Positions 1-6,402 of a stretch of DNA of 8,597 bases are shown piece after piece (within the stretch, counting starts at the first letter, position 1; every line of letters starts with the position of its first letter). Below the pieces are notes generated by a model. It ran no database searches. It was not told the origin of the DNA and saw only the letters and a program-made list of their open reading frames with translations. Origin of the DNA: JBEVMS01 sp040508515 (lineage in GTDB: Bacteria; Pseudomonadota; Gammaproteobacteria; Xanthomonadales; Rhodanobacteraceae); assembly GCA_040508515.1 (NCBI GenBank), contig JBEVMS010000226.1, positions 1 to 8,597 on the forward strand, in the 5' to 3' direction. The position numbers and the translations under genes are program-made.

Positions 1-31
1 GTCGCAGGTTCGAATCCTGTCACCCCGACCA
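1..31 (+). tRNA. 3' end of a tRNA gene, probably tRNA-Pro (5' part outside window)
   Basis: Only the T arm and the acceptor 3' strand are present. Bases 4-8 (gcagg) pair with 16-20 (cctgt, one G-T wobble) around the canonical seven-base T loop ttcgaat at 9-15. Bases 21-27 (caccccg) are the 3' half of the acceptor stem, A28 is the discriminator and CCA (29-31) is encoded. The missing 5' end should therefore read CGGGGTG; a C1-G72 first pair with discriminator A73 is characteristic of bacterial tRNA-Pro. The anticodon lies off the left edge, so the amino-acid identity is inferred; that this is a tRNA 3' end is clear. Confidence 0.85.
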
Positions 32-47
32 ATGTTTTCGATGATTT

Positions 48-74
48 AGGCCACTCTCACCGAGTGGCCTTTTT
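48..74 (+). terminator. Intrinsic terminator of the tRNA transcript
   Basis: A perfect 8-bp GC-rich stem, ggccactc (49-56) with gagtggcc (62-69), encloses a five-base loop and is followed directly by five T residues (70-74). A48 can also pair with T70. It sits 17 bases after the tRNA CCA end, as expected for a terminator of a tRNA transcription unit reading rightwards. Confidence 0.9.
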
Positions 75-79
75 CATTT

Positions 80-99
80 GTCCTGCAAGCGTCCTGCAA
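80..99. repeat. Nine-base direct repeat downstream of the tRNA
   Basis: The word gtcctgcaa occurs at 80-88 and again at 91-99 with two bases between, giving an 11-bp period, about one helical turn. Its position just after a tRNA gene and terminator would fit an integrase arm-type site, but no integrase gene or second copy of the tRNA end is visible, so this is only noted. The rest of the 32-243 spacer shows no other gene or convincing promoter. Confidence 0.45.
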
Positions 100-255
100 A
101 AACCTCGAGACCACGGAACATTCCTCGCTTCGCGGCCCGGCAAACTGCCCAGCCGTTGTGCGCTGCGGCGCCACTGCGGCTGACCATGCCTGGCCCAGTG
201 AAAGTGGGGCGCGTGGGATCATAGCCTCCCCTTCCCGGACGCATTGAGCATCACC

Positions 256-1017
256 ATGGAGATGGAATACACCGGCGGCCTTGGCGAATACCTGTCGCTC
301 GCCAGTGCGATCGCGAGCGAAATTCCCCAGGCGCACGAACCCGCTGTAGCACTGCTGCACGATATCGACACCTGTTGGCGAGCGGCCGTTCTTCCCCTAT
401 CGGACGGCCTGGCGCCAACCTCCAACATCCTTTACATGCAGAGCTTCTATCACTGGCTCGCCGGTGTGCAGATGGCGTTCTCGGGCAACGCCACCGCGAC
501 CTATCCAGTATTGCGAGCCTCCCTCGAGGCGGGTTGTTATGCCTACCTGTTGCACGCCGACGAAGACGTACGCAACGTATGGCTACAGCAGGACACCAAC
601 CCCGAGGCGACGAAGCTTGTCAAGCGCCGGTTCAACTCGGCCGTAAGCAGCACAGCAGAGCGCCTGCATGGTGCGCAGCCCGGGCTCGCGACACTGATTA
701 CGAGCCTCTATGAGGCGTCCATCACCTTTGGCGCACATCCCAATCCCCGCTCCACACTCGACCACCTGGGAGAGTTCGTGACGCGGGATGATGGAAAGAT
801 CGAAGTCAGGTTCACTGCATTGAATGCGGCCAACTCACTCAACACCACCCGCGCCATTTGTGCGGCGGTAGAGCACGGTCTGGCCAATGCCTGCCTAGCA
901 TGGATGGCGGTGCCAAAATCCGATGCAGCGACGGCGGTTGCCAAGGCCATCGGGGCGCTCTATGCGCGGAAAGATGCGATTTACCCGCTTGATGCGAGCA
1001 AGGACGACTCCGCCTAA
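256..1017 (+). CDS. Uncharacterised predominantly helical protein, about 253 aa
   Basis: I do not recognise this protein. The reading frame is open from TTG at 244; I prefer ATG at 256 (253 aa) because neither start has a clear Shine-Dalgarno sequence and ATG is commoner; ATG at 262 is also possible. There is no signal peptide or convincing membrane segment, so it is probably cytoplasmic. Two stretches look conserved in style. Around residues 80-111 the pattern ATYPVLRASLEAGCYAY is followed by a Trp-containing helix. Around residues 152-171 there is an FGAHPNPRSTLDHL segment. A buried R-x-S-L-E in a helical protein recalls HEPN-like or DUF5677-type proteins, but I cannot assign it to either. 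It stands alone between the tRNA and the T6SS locus, separated from tssA by 382 bp, and is probably not part of the T6SS operon. It could be a cargo gene inserted beside the tRNA. Confidence 0.7.
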   Translation: MEMEYTGGLGEYLSLASAIASEIPQAHEPAVALLHDIDTCWRAAVLPLSDGLAPTSNILYMQSFYHWLAGVQMAFSGNATATYPVLRASLEAGCYAYLLHADEDVRNVWLQQDTNPEATKLVKRRFNSAVSSTAERLHGAQPGLATLITSLYEASITFGAHPNPRSTLDHLGEFVTRDDGKIEVRFTALNAANSLNTTRAICAAVEHGLANACLAWMAVPKSDAATAVAKAIGALYARKDAIYPLDASKDDSA

Positions 1018-1324
1018 CGCGATTCCTTCCTGGCTTCGCGCACCCCGTCAACATCGGTGTCGGGTATCGACGGGATGCGACTGACGCAAGCGTAGGCCAA
1101 TCGTTCAGGGAGGCCTTAGCCGTCCGCGCTGCCCCGAGGCGCTGCGGTTTCGAGGATCCATGAGCGAGTTCATCGACCGATTCGCCTTCGCGCACAAAAC
1201 ACGACGGGCTCCGTCTTCGCGGGACGACGATTGACCTTGCGCAATAGTCATCACCCCAATCCGCGCGACGCCACAACACCAGCACTGTGAATCAACGCAA
1301 ATAAACGCTAGAACGGTTGCTGGC

Positions 1325-1341
1325 GGCGACACTTTGTCGCC
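1325..1341. promoter_or_regulatory. Perfect 7-bp inverted repeat upstream of tssA, possible operator
   Basis: ggcgaca (1325-1331) and tgtcgcc (1335-1341) form a perfect dyad around ctt. It begins 75 bp before the tssA start and abuts a weak -35-like TTGAAT at 1343. The placement suits a transcription-factor site controlling tssA. It could equally form a short hairpin in a leader RNA if transcription starts further upstream. There is no T tract after it, so it is not a terminator. Confidence 0.4.
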
Positions 1342-1342
1342 A

Positions 1343-1369
1343 TTGAATTCAGCACCCGCGCGCTAGCAT
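1343..1369 (+). promoter_or_regulatory. Weak sigma-70-type promoter candidate for tssA
   Basis: A TTGAAT -35-like hexamer (1343-1348) is followed after 15 bp by TAGCAT (1364-1369), a four-of-six match to the -10 consensus. The spacing is shorter than the preferred 17 bp, so the assignment is tentative. It would put the transcript start about 25 bp before the tssA ATG, giving a very short leader. Confidence 0.25.
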
Positions 1370-1399
1370 CGGGACTCCATTTGTTGCGCTGAATCTCCC

Positions 1400-2461
1400 A
1401 TGCCGACGTTCGACCTTGAACCCCTGCTCGCGCCGTTGGAGGCGCCCTCGCCCACGGGCGACAATCTGGAATATCAGCCGGAATTTCTGGCGCTGGAAGA
1501 ATTGGCGCAGATCAAAAACGAGCGCGCCGTGGGCGACACCATCAAGGCGGCTGAGGAGCCGGATTGGGACAGGGTGGCCGCGCAGGCGCAGCAGTTGTTG
1601 GGGCAATCCAAAGATTTGCGGGTGGCGCTTCATCTGACCACCGCCTGGCTGCGCAGCGATGGCTTGCCCGGCTGGTGCGCGGGCGTGGCCTTGGTACGCG
1701 GCCTGCTGGAGCGTTACTGGGACGCCGTGCATCCGCAGCTCGATGCGCAGGACGACAACGATTCGACGGCGCGGGTCAATGCGGTCAGCGCCATGATCGA
1801 CAGCCAGGGCATGCTCGGTTATCTGCGCAGCGCCAACTTTGTGCAATCGCCGCGGTTGGGGCAGTTCTCGCTGCGCGATCTGCGCGTGGCCAATGGTTCG
1901 CAAAAGGCAGTCGCGGGCGAAAGCAGCTCGGGCGAACCGCCCACCATGACGGTTATCGAAGCGTGCTGCCAGGATTGTCCGGTGGAGCAGTTGACCGCGA
2001 ACTTTGAGGCCATCGAGCAGGCGCTGGAGCACATCCGCACGATCGACCGCATCTTCATCGAACAGCTAGGCACGGCGGGGCCGGACTTCAAGGTATTGCT
2101 GACGGACCTGACCGAGTTGCGCACCTTCGTTTACTCGCATCTGGTGCAGCGCATCCCTACGCTGGGTAACGCTGACTCGAGCGACGAGGGCGACGAGGGC
2201 AACGGCGCACACCAAGACAGCTCCACTTCCAGCACGCCCCAGCGCGGTGTCGCCGAAATCATCAGCGGGCCGCAGGACGTGCTTCGCGCGCTTGAAACTC
2301 TCTGCGATTACTACGCCAAACACGAGCCTTCCAGCCCGATTCCGCTGCTGCTGCGCCGCGCTCAGCGAATGGTCGGCATGAATTTTACCGACTTGCTGAA
2401 AGACCTCGCTCCGGGTGGCCTATCCGATCTACGGTTGGTTGCCGGCGTCATCGACGAATAG
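1400..2461 (+). CDS. tssA: T6SS protein TssA (ImpA family), short class
   Basis: TssA helps start and guide assembly of the T6SS baseplate and tail in the cytoplasm. The 353-aa product begins with an ImpA_N domain (PF06812 type) over about residues 1-160, including the signature SPTGDNLEYQPEF at 17-29 and the helix pair around 70-115 (LHLTTAWLRSDGLPGWCAGV). A charged, Ser/Thr-rich linker (about 257-281, SDEGDEGNG) leads to a short C-terminal domain (285-353) with DYYAKHEPSSPIPLLLRRA and DLLKDLAPGGL. Such ends are typical of the TssA1-like class, which forms rings and contacts baseplate components, as opposed to the long class with a VasJ-type or extended C-terminus. Length is close to the 344 aa of Pseudomonas TssA1. 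No strong ribosome binding site precedes the ATG. It is the only structural T6SS gene in full view, transcribed alone towards the convergent regulatory operon. Confidence 0.93.
   Translation: MPTFDLEPLLAPLEAPSPTGDNLEYQPEFLALEELAQIKNERAVGDTIKAAEEPDWDRVAAQAQQLLGQSKDLRVALHLTTAWLRSDGLPGWCAGVALVRGLLERYWDAVHPQLDAQDDNDSTARVNAVSAMIDSQGMLGYLRSANFVQSPRLGQFSLRDLRVANGSQKAVAGESSSGEPPTMTVIEACCQDCPVEQLTANFEAIEQALEHIRTIDRIFIEQLGTAGPDFKVLLTDLTELRTFVYSHLVQRIPTLGNADSSDEGDEGNGAHQDSSTSSTPQRGVAEIISGPQDVLRALETLCDYYAKHEPSSPIPLLLRRAQRMVGMNFTDLLKDLAPGGLSDLRLVAGVIDE
2181..2198 (+). repeat. In-frame tandem 9-bp repeat in the tssA linker
   Basis: gcgacgagg occurs twice head to tail (2181-2189, 2190-2198) inside the acidic linker of TssA, encoding the DEGDEG segment. 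Being a multiple of three, copy-number change would alter linker length without shifting the frame. Two copies only, so its significance is modest. Confidence 0.5.
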
Positions 2462-2515
2462 GTACGGCTAACACAACGCCTTGCTTCACCGCAGTCCGAG
2501 GTCCAGCCTGGCGGC

Positions 2516-2537
2516 CGGTTATGCCCGCGCATAACCG
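2516..2537. terminator. Stem-loop between convergent units, possible bidirectional terminator
   Basis: cggttatgc (2516-2524) pairs perfectly with gcataaccg (2529-2537) around a four-base ccgc loop. It lies 54 bp after the tssA stop and 13 bp after the stop of the minus-strand small gene, in the only gap between the two convergent units. No T tract follows on either strand, so it is not a textbook intrinsic terminator. It may act as a roadblock or RNA-end stabiliser, or with Rho. Confidence 0.45.
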
Positions 2538-2550
2538 ACCGTCGATCCTG

Positions 2551-2886
2551 CTAGCCCTCGCGCATCAACCCGTACAGCAAGATACCGCCGGCCAGCAACA
2601 CCAGACTCAGGATCAACACATAACGCCAGGCGACCGCCGCGCGCACGCGCTTGTTACCGCGCTGACGCTCGCTAGGTGTGCGCAGCGAAAGCGGCAAGTG
2701 CGGCACGGCTGCGGCCAGCGCGTCAGGACGCAGTGTGTTGCGGGCGGTAATTTCATTGGCCAGTTGCAGCCGCTGCAACAGTTCCCGTCGACGCGCCCGA
2801 TACTCGCTGCGCGCCAGACTGCCCAGTTGATGCGCCTGATCCAGCGCATGCAGCGCGCGGTTGATCTGTGCATCACGCTCGTTCAT
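2551..2886 (-). CDS. Small tail-anchored protein with a SHOCT-like N-terminus, T6SS operon
   Basis: This 111-aa protein is not one I can name. Residues about 14-40 (ALDQAHQLGSLARSEYRARR and the following LL) match the spacing of the SHOCT motif: Leu-rich helix, Gly turn, acidic-aromatic helix, Arg and Leu-Leu. SHOCT motifs are short helical hairpins often found at protein ends and linked to oligomerisation or membrane proteins. A middle region (45-80) is polar and ends in the basic RQRGNKRVR. A single hydrophobic helix (about 87-108) closes the protein, so it should be tail-anchored in the inner membrane with its N-terminus in the cytoplasm. Its ATG overlaps the stop codon of ppkA by four bases (ATGA), implying translational coupling and a role with the kinase, for example as an adaptor or stabiliser. 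That role is inference. Confidence 0.75.
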   Translation of the reverse strand: MNERDAQINRALHALDQAHQLGSLARSEYRARRRELLQRLQLANEITARNTLRPDALAAAVPHLPLSLRTPSERQRGNKRVRAAVAWRYVLILSLVLLAGGILLYGLMREG

Positions 2887-5800
2887 TTGAGTTCCCGCAA
2901 CAAACGGAATCCGACGTCGCGGCGTGCGGCGCCGTTGTCATTGCGATGCGCGTCGACTGTGCATTCGAACTGCTCGCTGTTGAAGCTGCCACCACGCACC
3001 ATCACAGCCGAGCCTTGCGTCACCCACTGCCATACGCCGCCGGCGAGGTCGACCAATCCCCATGGGTTGGGCTGTAGTCCGCGTCGCGGATCGGGCGCAC
3101 GGCCGAAGCCAAACAAACTGTGGTCGCCCGCGCGCAGGCAATCGGCGTCGTCACCGCGTACCCATGGCCCGCCGGCATGCGCCGCGTGCAACCATTCCTG
3201 ATCAGTCGGCAGTCGATAAACATAGCCGCTGAAGTGGGTAAGCCAGCTGGCATAGGCCTGCGCCTGCGCCAACGGGATATTGCGCACCGGTGTGTTGCCC
3301 ATCGCCGCGCTCACCACGGGCGTCACCGCGCACCGATGCGTTGAATTGCAGTACAGATTGAAGTCACTGACGCTGATATCCGCACGCGAGAGCGCATAAG
3401 GCTTGCCGCCATCAATGCCAGGAATCACCACCAGCGCCGGCCCGTGCGAGCTGGCGTTGAAGCTATCGAAACAGACCCTGCCGCTGCCGGCCATGCCACG
3501 GCGCGCGCACAGGTCCGGGCCTTTCGGCACCACAGCCGGCGTGGCGGCCGCAGCGGCCGCATCTGACACCCGCGCCTTGAGCGCCAGCATCAAGCCATCC
3601 AGCGATCCTTGCGGCAGCGAACCGTTGTCGCGTAGATCGCTCTCCACCTCGGCGATGCCGCCCGGATCGTCATGCCGAATCTGCGTCAGCTGTTGCTGCA
3701 AGCGCTGGTAATCCGCGCTGGACAGGGTATGGGTACGCGCCGCCATCAAGGCGCTTACCAGTTGATAGCGCGCCTGCGCATTGCGTAGGTCCAGCCGATT
3801 GCCCAGTCGCTTGATACCTTGCACCACCAATGCGATGGCGCCATTCCATTTGCGTTGCTGGCAACTGCTGCGGGCCTGACCGAGGTAGGCATCGGCTACC
3901 AGTTGCGGGCCTTCTACCTGCAAGATCGGATTGGCCGGCTGCAGCACCTGGATGCGCGCCAGTGATTTTTGCGCCTTGGCGATGTCATTAGCTGCCGCCG
4001 CGCGGCGCAGCGATTCGATTCGCGCCGCCACTTCGGCATCGGCCGCCGCCTCATCGAGCTGCGACTGCGCTTGCTGTTGCAACGCTTGCAAGCGATCTTG
4101 CTGAGCCAGCAAGGCGGCATCGGCGGGCGCGTATTGCAGGCCGAAATGCACCTGATCCAGATTCTGCGCAATGTGGGTCGGATCGCTGTCCGCTACGACC
4201 TGCGCGACGATCGCGCTGCCGAGCTGCTCGATCGCTTGCGGCCGCGCAGTGGCATCGCCATGCAACGGCGTCATAGCAGCCTCCACCTGGCTGCGCCAGT
4301 CGGCATCGGACGTCGGCGCGGCAAGCAATGCACTCAGGGCGCTGCGTGCAGCCGGAACGCTCATTGGCGCCACGCTGGATGCCGCTGCCGGCAAGCCGGC
4401 CGTGGCCGATGCGGTGGGAGCTTTGGCATTGGCGGCCAGCTGCGCGGCGCGCTGGCTCAGTCGAGCCGAGGTGGGAAACAAGGCGCGTGCCACGCTCAGC
4501 TGCTGACGCGCCTGCGCCACGTTGCCCGCCGCCAGCGATTGGCCGATCGCCATGTCGTATTTCAACTCTAGCTCGGCGTTGTCTAGCAGCCCGCTGTGCG
4601 GATCGATCATGCGGATGCGCGCCAGCAACGCCGGTGCGTTGTCCGGCTGATCGGGGAAGATCGCGCCGGCGGCGATACGCTCGCTGAGTTGGGTATCCAG
4701 GGTATTGAGCAAATCATTGCGTTGCCGCTCCACCTCGGCACGCTTGATGTCGAGCTTGGGCGAGAACAGCTTGATCTTGTCGCGCACTTGGAACAGATGC
4801 TGCAAGCCGGCATAGTCGTAGCGTTGCTTGGCGGGATTCCAATACACGTCGATGCGTTTGAGAAAAAACGTCTGGATCAACTCACTCTGATCGAGCACCA
4901 GACGGCGCCGCTCTCCTTCATCCAGGCGGCCGAGCGCGCTCCATGCTTGATCCTCATCGGAGAAGTGCAGCGGATCGCTGAGCGCGAAGCGGGCAATAAG
5001 CTCGCTCAAATGCCGTTGTCGAACGTACTGCGATGTACCCCAGCCGGCCGCGCCGAGCACCAACACTAGCAGTCCGCCATACAACACGAAGGGCCCCGCG
5101 CGTTCGCGCAACCCCACTTGACGCAGACCTTCGATCAGCGCATCGGCATGTTGCAAGCGCTTTTCTGCACTGAAGGCCACGCTATCGCACAAGGCCTTGT
5201 ATTGACGCTTGCTCAATCCCGCTACCGCCGGTGGCTTTAGACCTTGCTGCATGGCCTGCTCGGCACTGAGCTTGTCGAAAGGGTGCTTGCCGGTAAGCAA
5301 CTCGAACACCACGCAGCCCAGCGCGTAGATATCGTCACTGGGCGAAGGCTGCTTGCCTTGCAGCATCTCCAGGCTGGCGTAGGCCGGGGTCAACGCGCCT
5401 AACGTGCTGGCATCGAACACCGTCTGCTCGCCGCTGGCTTCGTTCGCATGCTTGCCGGCGCGGGCGATGCCGAAGTCGAACACCTTGGGCACGCCCTTGC
5501 GGTCGATCATCACATTGCCCGGCTTGAAATCCGAGTGCACCACATCGGCGGCGTGCGCACGGCGCAGCGCACGCGCCATGCCCTCGATCAACGGCCACGC
5601 CTGGGCCAGCGGCATGCCGTTGAAAGCCCGCGCGCGGATCACGCTACGTAGGTCTGCGCCATCGATGTATTCCATCGTCATGAAGACGATGGCGCCGTCC
5701 TTATCGAAGTCATAAACGCGAACAATATTGTCGTGCGCCAGCGCCTGTGCCCGCCGCGCCTCGCGCTGCAAAGCGATCAACGAATCGGGATGGCGGCGAA

Positions 5801-6383
5801 ACTCGTCGTTGAGCACTTTTACCGCGACATAGGGATCACGATCGCGCGCTTCGACCTTGCGCTCGTCGCGCGCCAGATAGACCACACCCATGCCACCGCG
5901 CCCCAATTCGCGCTCAAGTAAAAAGCGCTCTTTGAGCAACATGCCAACGGTGGCGTGTTCGACATTCTCCTGCGCCGCGATGCGTCGCCAGCTGCTGCTG
6001 GAACCGGTGCCCTGCGTGTTATTGGCGGTGACGCCTTCGGTTGCAACTGCCGTTGCAGCGGGCTTGACCACCGTGGCGTCGTCGTGATCGGCGGCCAGTA
6101 GCGCCGTGCCACCCATCGCAACACTGCGACTGGCCGGTTTGACAACCGTGGCATCCTCGTCCGTTGGCGCCGTGGCTTGCTGGGTTTGCCGCAGACAAGC
6201 CACGACCACCGCCGACAGTGTTACTTCATCCTCGGAGGCATCGTCGGCGTGCTGCAACAGTGCCAGCTCCGCAGCGTGCTGTTCGGCGACCACCGCACCG
6301 CGCGCGGCCAGTTGTCGTAAAAGGTCGGCCCGGCTCAGCGCCCCGGTCCGGTGGGCCGCCAGCAAGTCGGCAAGCGTGTTCAT
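2883..6383 (-). CDS. ppkA: T6SS-type membrane Ser/Thr protein kinase with extracytoplasmic FGE-like domain (PpkA)
   Basis: The 1166-aa product is a Hanks-type receptor kinase. Residues 1-150 are a polar cytoplasmic extension with two copies of DATVVKPA (77-84, 102-109). The kinase domain (about 154-422) has the Gly loop GRGGMGVV (161-168), Lys189 in VAVK, Glu208, catalytic HSDFKPGN (283-290), DFG (303-305) and a GALTPAYASLEM activation segment (329-340). Catalytic residues are present, but the HRD Arg is Ser284. One hydrophobic segment (about 431-451) is followed by a roughly 700-residue region that should be periplasmic. Residues 580-920 contain degenerate TPR-like helices, and 960-1166 resemble the FGE/SUMF1 fold, ending RGGSF...GFRLL. 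In known T6SSs PpkA phosphorylates Fha or TssL to activate firing. The Pseudomonas enzyme ends in a vWA domain, so the FGE end is a different receptor type. The start is 19 bp after the pppA stop, with no clear ribosome site. Confidence 0.9.
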   Translation of the reverse strand: MNTLADLLAAHRTGALSRADLLRQLAARGAVVAEQHAAELALLQHADDASEDEVTLSAVVVACLRQTQQATAPTDEDATVVKPASRSVAMGGTALLAADHDDATVVKPAATAVATEGVTANNTQGTGSSSSWRRIAAQENVEHATVGMLLKERFLLERELGRGGMGVVYLARDERKVEARDRDPYVAVKVLNDEFRRHPDSLIALQREARRAQALAHDNIVRVYDFDKDGAIVFMTMEYIDGADLRSVIRARAFNGMPLAQAWPLIEGMARALRRAHAADVVHSDFKPGNVMIDRKGVPKVFDFGIARAGKHANEASGEQTVFDASTLGALTPAYASLEMLQGKQPSPSDDIYALGCVVFELLTGKHPFDKLSAEQAMQQGLKPPAVAGLSKRQYKALCDSVAFSAEKRLQHADALIEGLRQVGLRERAGPFVLYGGLLVLVLGAAGWGTSQYVRQRHLSELIARFALSDPLHFSDEDQAWSALGRLDEGERRRLVLDQSELIQTFFLKRIDVYWNPAKQRYDYAGLQHLFQVRDKIKLFSPKLDIKRAEVERQRNDLLNTLDTQLSERIAAGAIFPDQPDNAPALLARIRMIDPHSGLLDNAELELKYDMAIGQSLAAGNVAQARQQLSVARALFPTSARLSQRAAQLAANAKAPTASATAGLPAAASSVAPMSVPAARSALSALLAAPTSDADWRSQVEAAMTPLHGDATARPQAIEQLGSAIVAQVVADSDPTHIAQNLDQVHFGLQYAPADAALLAQQDRLQALQQQAQSQLDEAAADAEVAARIESLRRAAAANDIAKAQKSLARIQVLQPANPILQVEGPQLVADAYLGQARSSCQQRKWNGAIALVVQGIKRLGNRLDLRNAQARYQLVSALMAARTHTLSSADYQRLQQQLTQIRHDDPGGIAEVESDLRDNGSLPQGSLDGLMLALKARVSDAAAAAATPAVVPKGPDLCARRGMAGSGRVCFDSFNASSHGPALVVIPGIDGGKPYALSRADISVSDFNLYCNSTHRCAVTPVVSAAMGNTPVRNIPLAQAQAYASWLTHFSGYVYRLPTDQEWLHAAHAGGPWVRGDDADCLRAGDHSLFGFGRAPDPRRGLQPNPWGLVDLAGGVWQWVTQGSAVMVRGGSFNSEQFECTVDAHRNDNGAARRDVGFRLLRELK

Positions 6384-6402
6384 AAAGGGATACTCATAAG
6401 GG

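Larger units (their letters stand above)
1018..1399. other. Non-coding stretch between the unknown gene and tssA
   Basis: No gene of normal size is supported in these 382 bp. The open frames on the minus strand here (839-1285 and 1105-1332) have poor protein-like composition and overlap the neighbouring gene or the promoter region. A 24-codon forward frame (1160-1234, starting MSEFIDRFAF) is preceded by gagga five to nine bases upstream of its ATG and is the only small-ORF candidate. Short hairpin potential exists at 1203-1215 (gacgg/ccgtc). The right end holds the inverted repeat and promoter candidate listed separately. Confidence 0.6.

Noticed and set aside
1321..1399. Sigma-54 (-24/-12) promoter upstream of tssA
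   Set aside because: Some T6SS operons use sigma-54, but no GG-N10-GC element with correct surroundings is present here.
1349..2032. 227-aa minus-strand open frame opposite tssA
   Set aside because: It is the antisense shadow of a well-supported tssA; its composition is Arg/Gln/His-rich with no recognisable domain.
2521..3201. 226-aa plus-strand open frame opposite the small gene and ppkA 3' end
   Set aside because: It lies antisense to two supported genes, is rich in Arg, Pro, His and Gln, and shows no domain; typical shadow in GC-rich DNA.
3544..3560. Near-perfect palindrome gcggccgc-a-gcggccgc
   Set aside because: It encodes the poly-Ala hinge before the FGE domain of PpkA on the minus strand; codon repetition explains it better than a regulatory site.
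3969..4571. 200-aa plus-strand open frame opposite ppkA
   Set aside because: Antisense to the helical-repeat region of ppkA; Arg-rich low-complexity translation without protein features.
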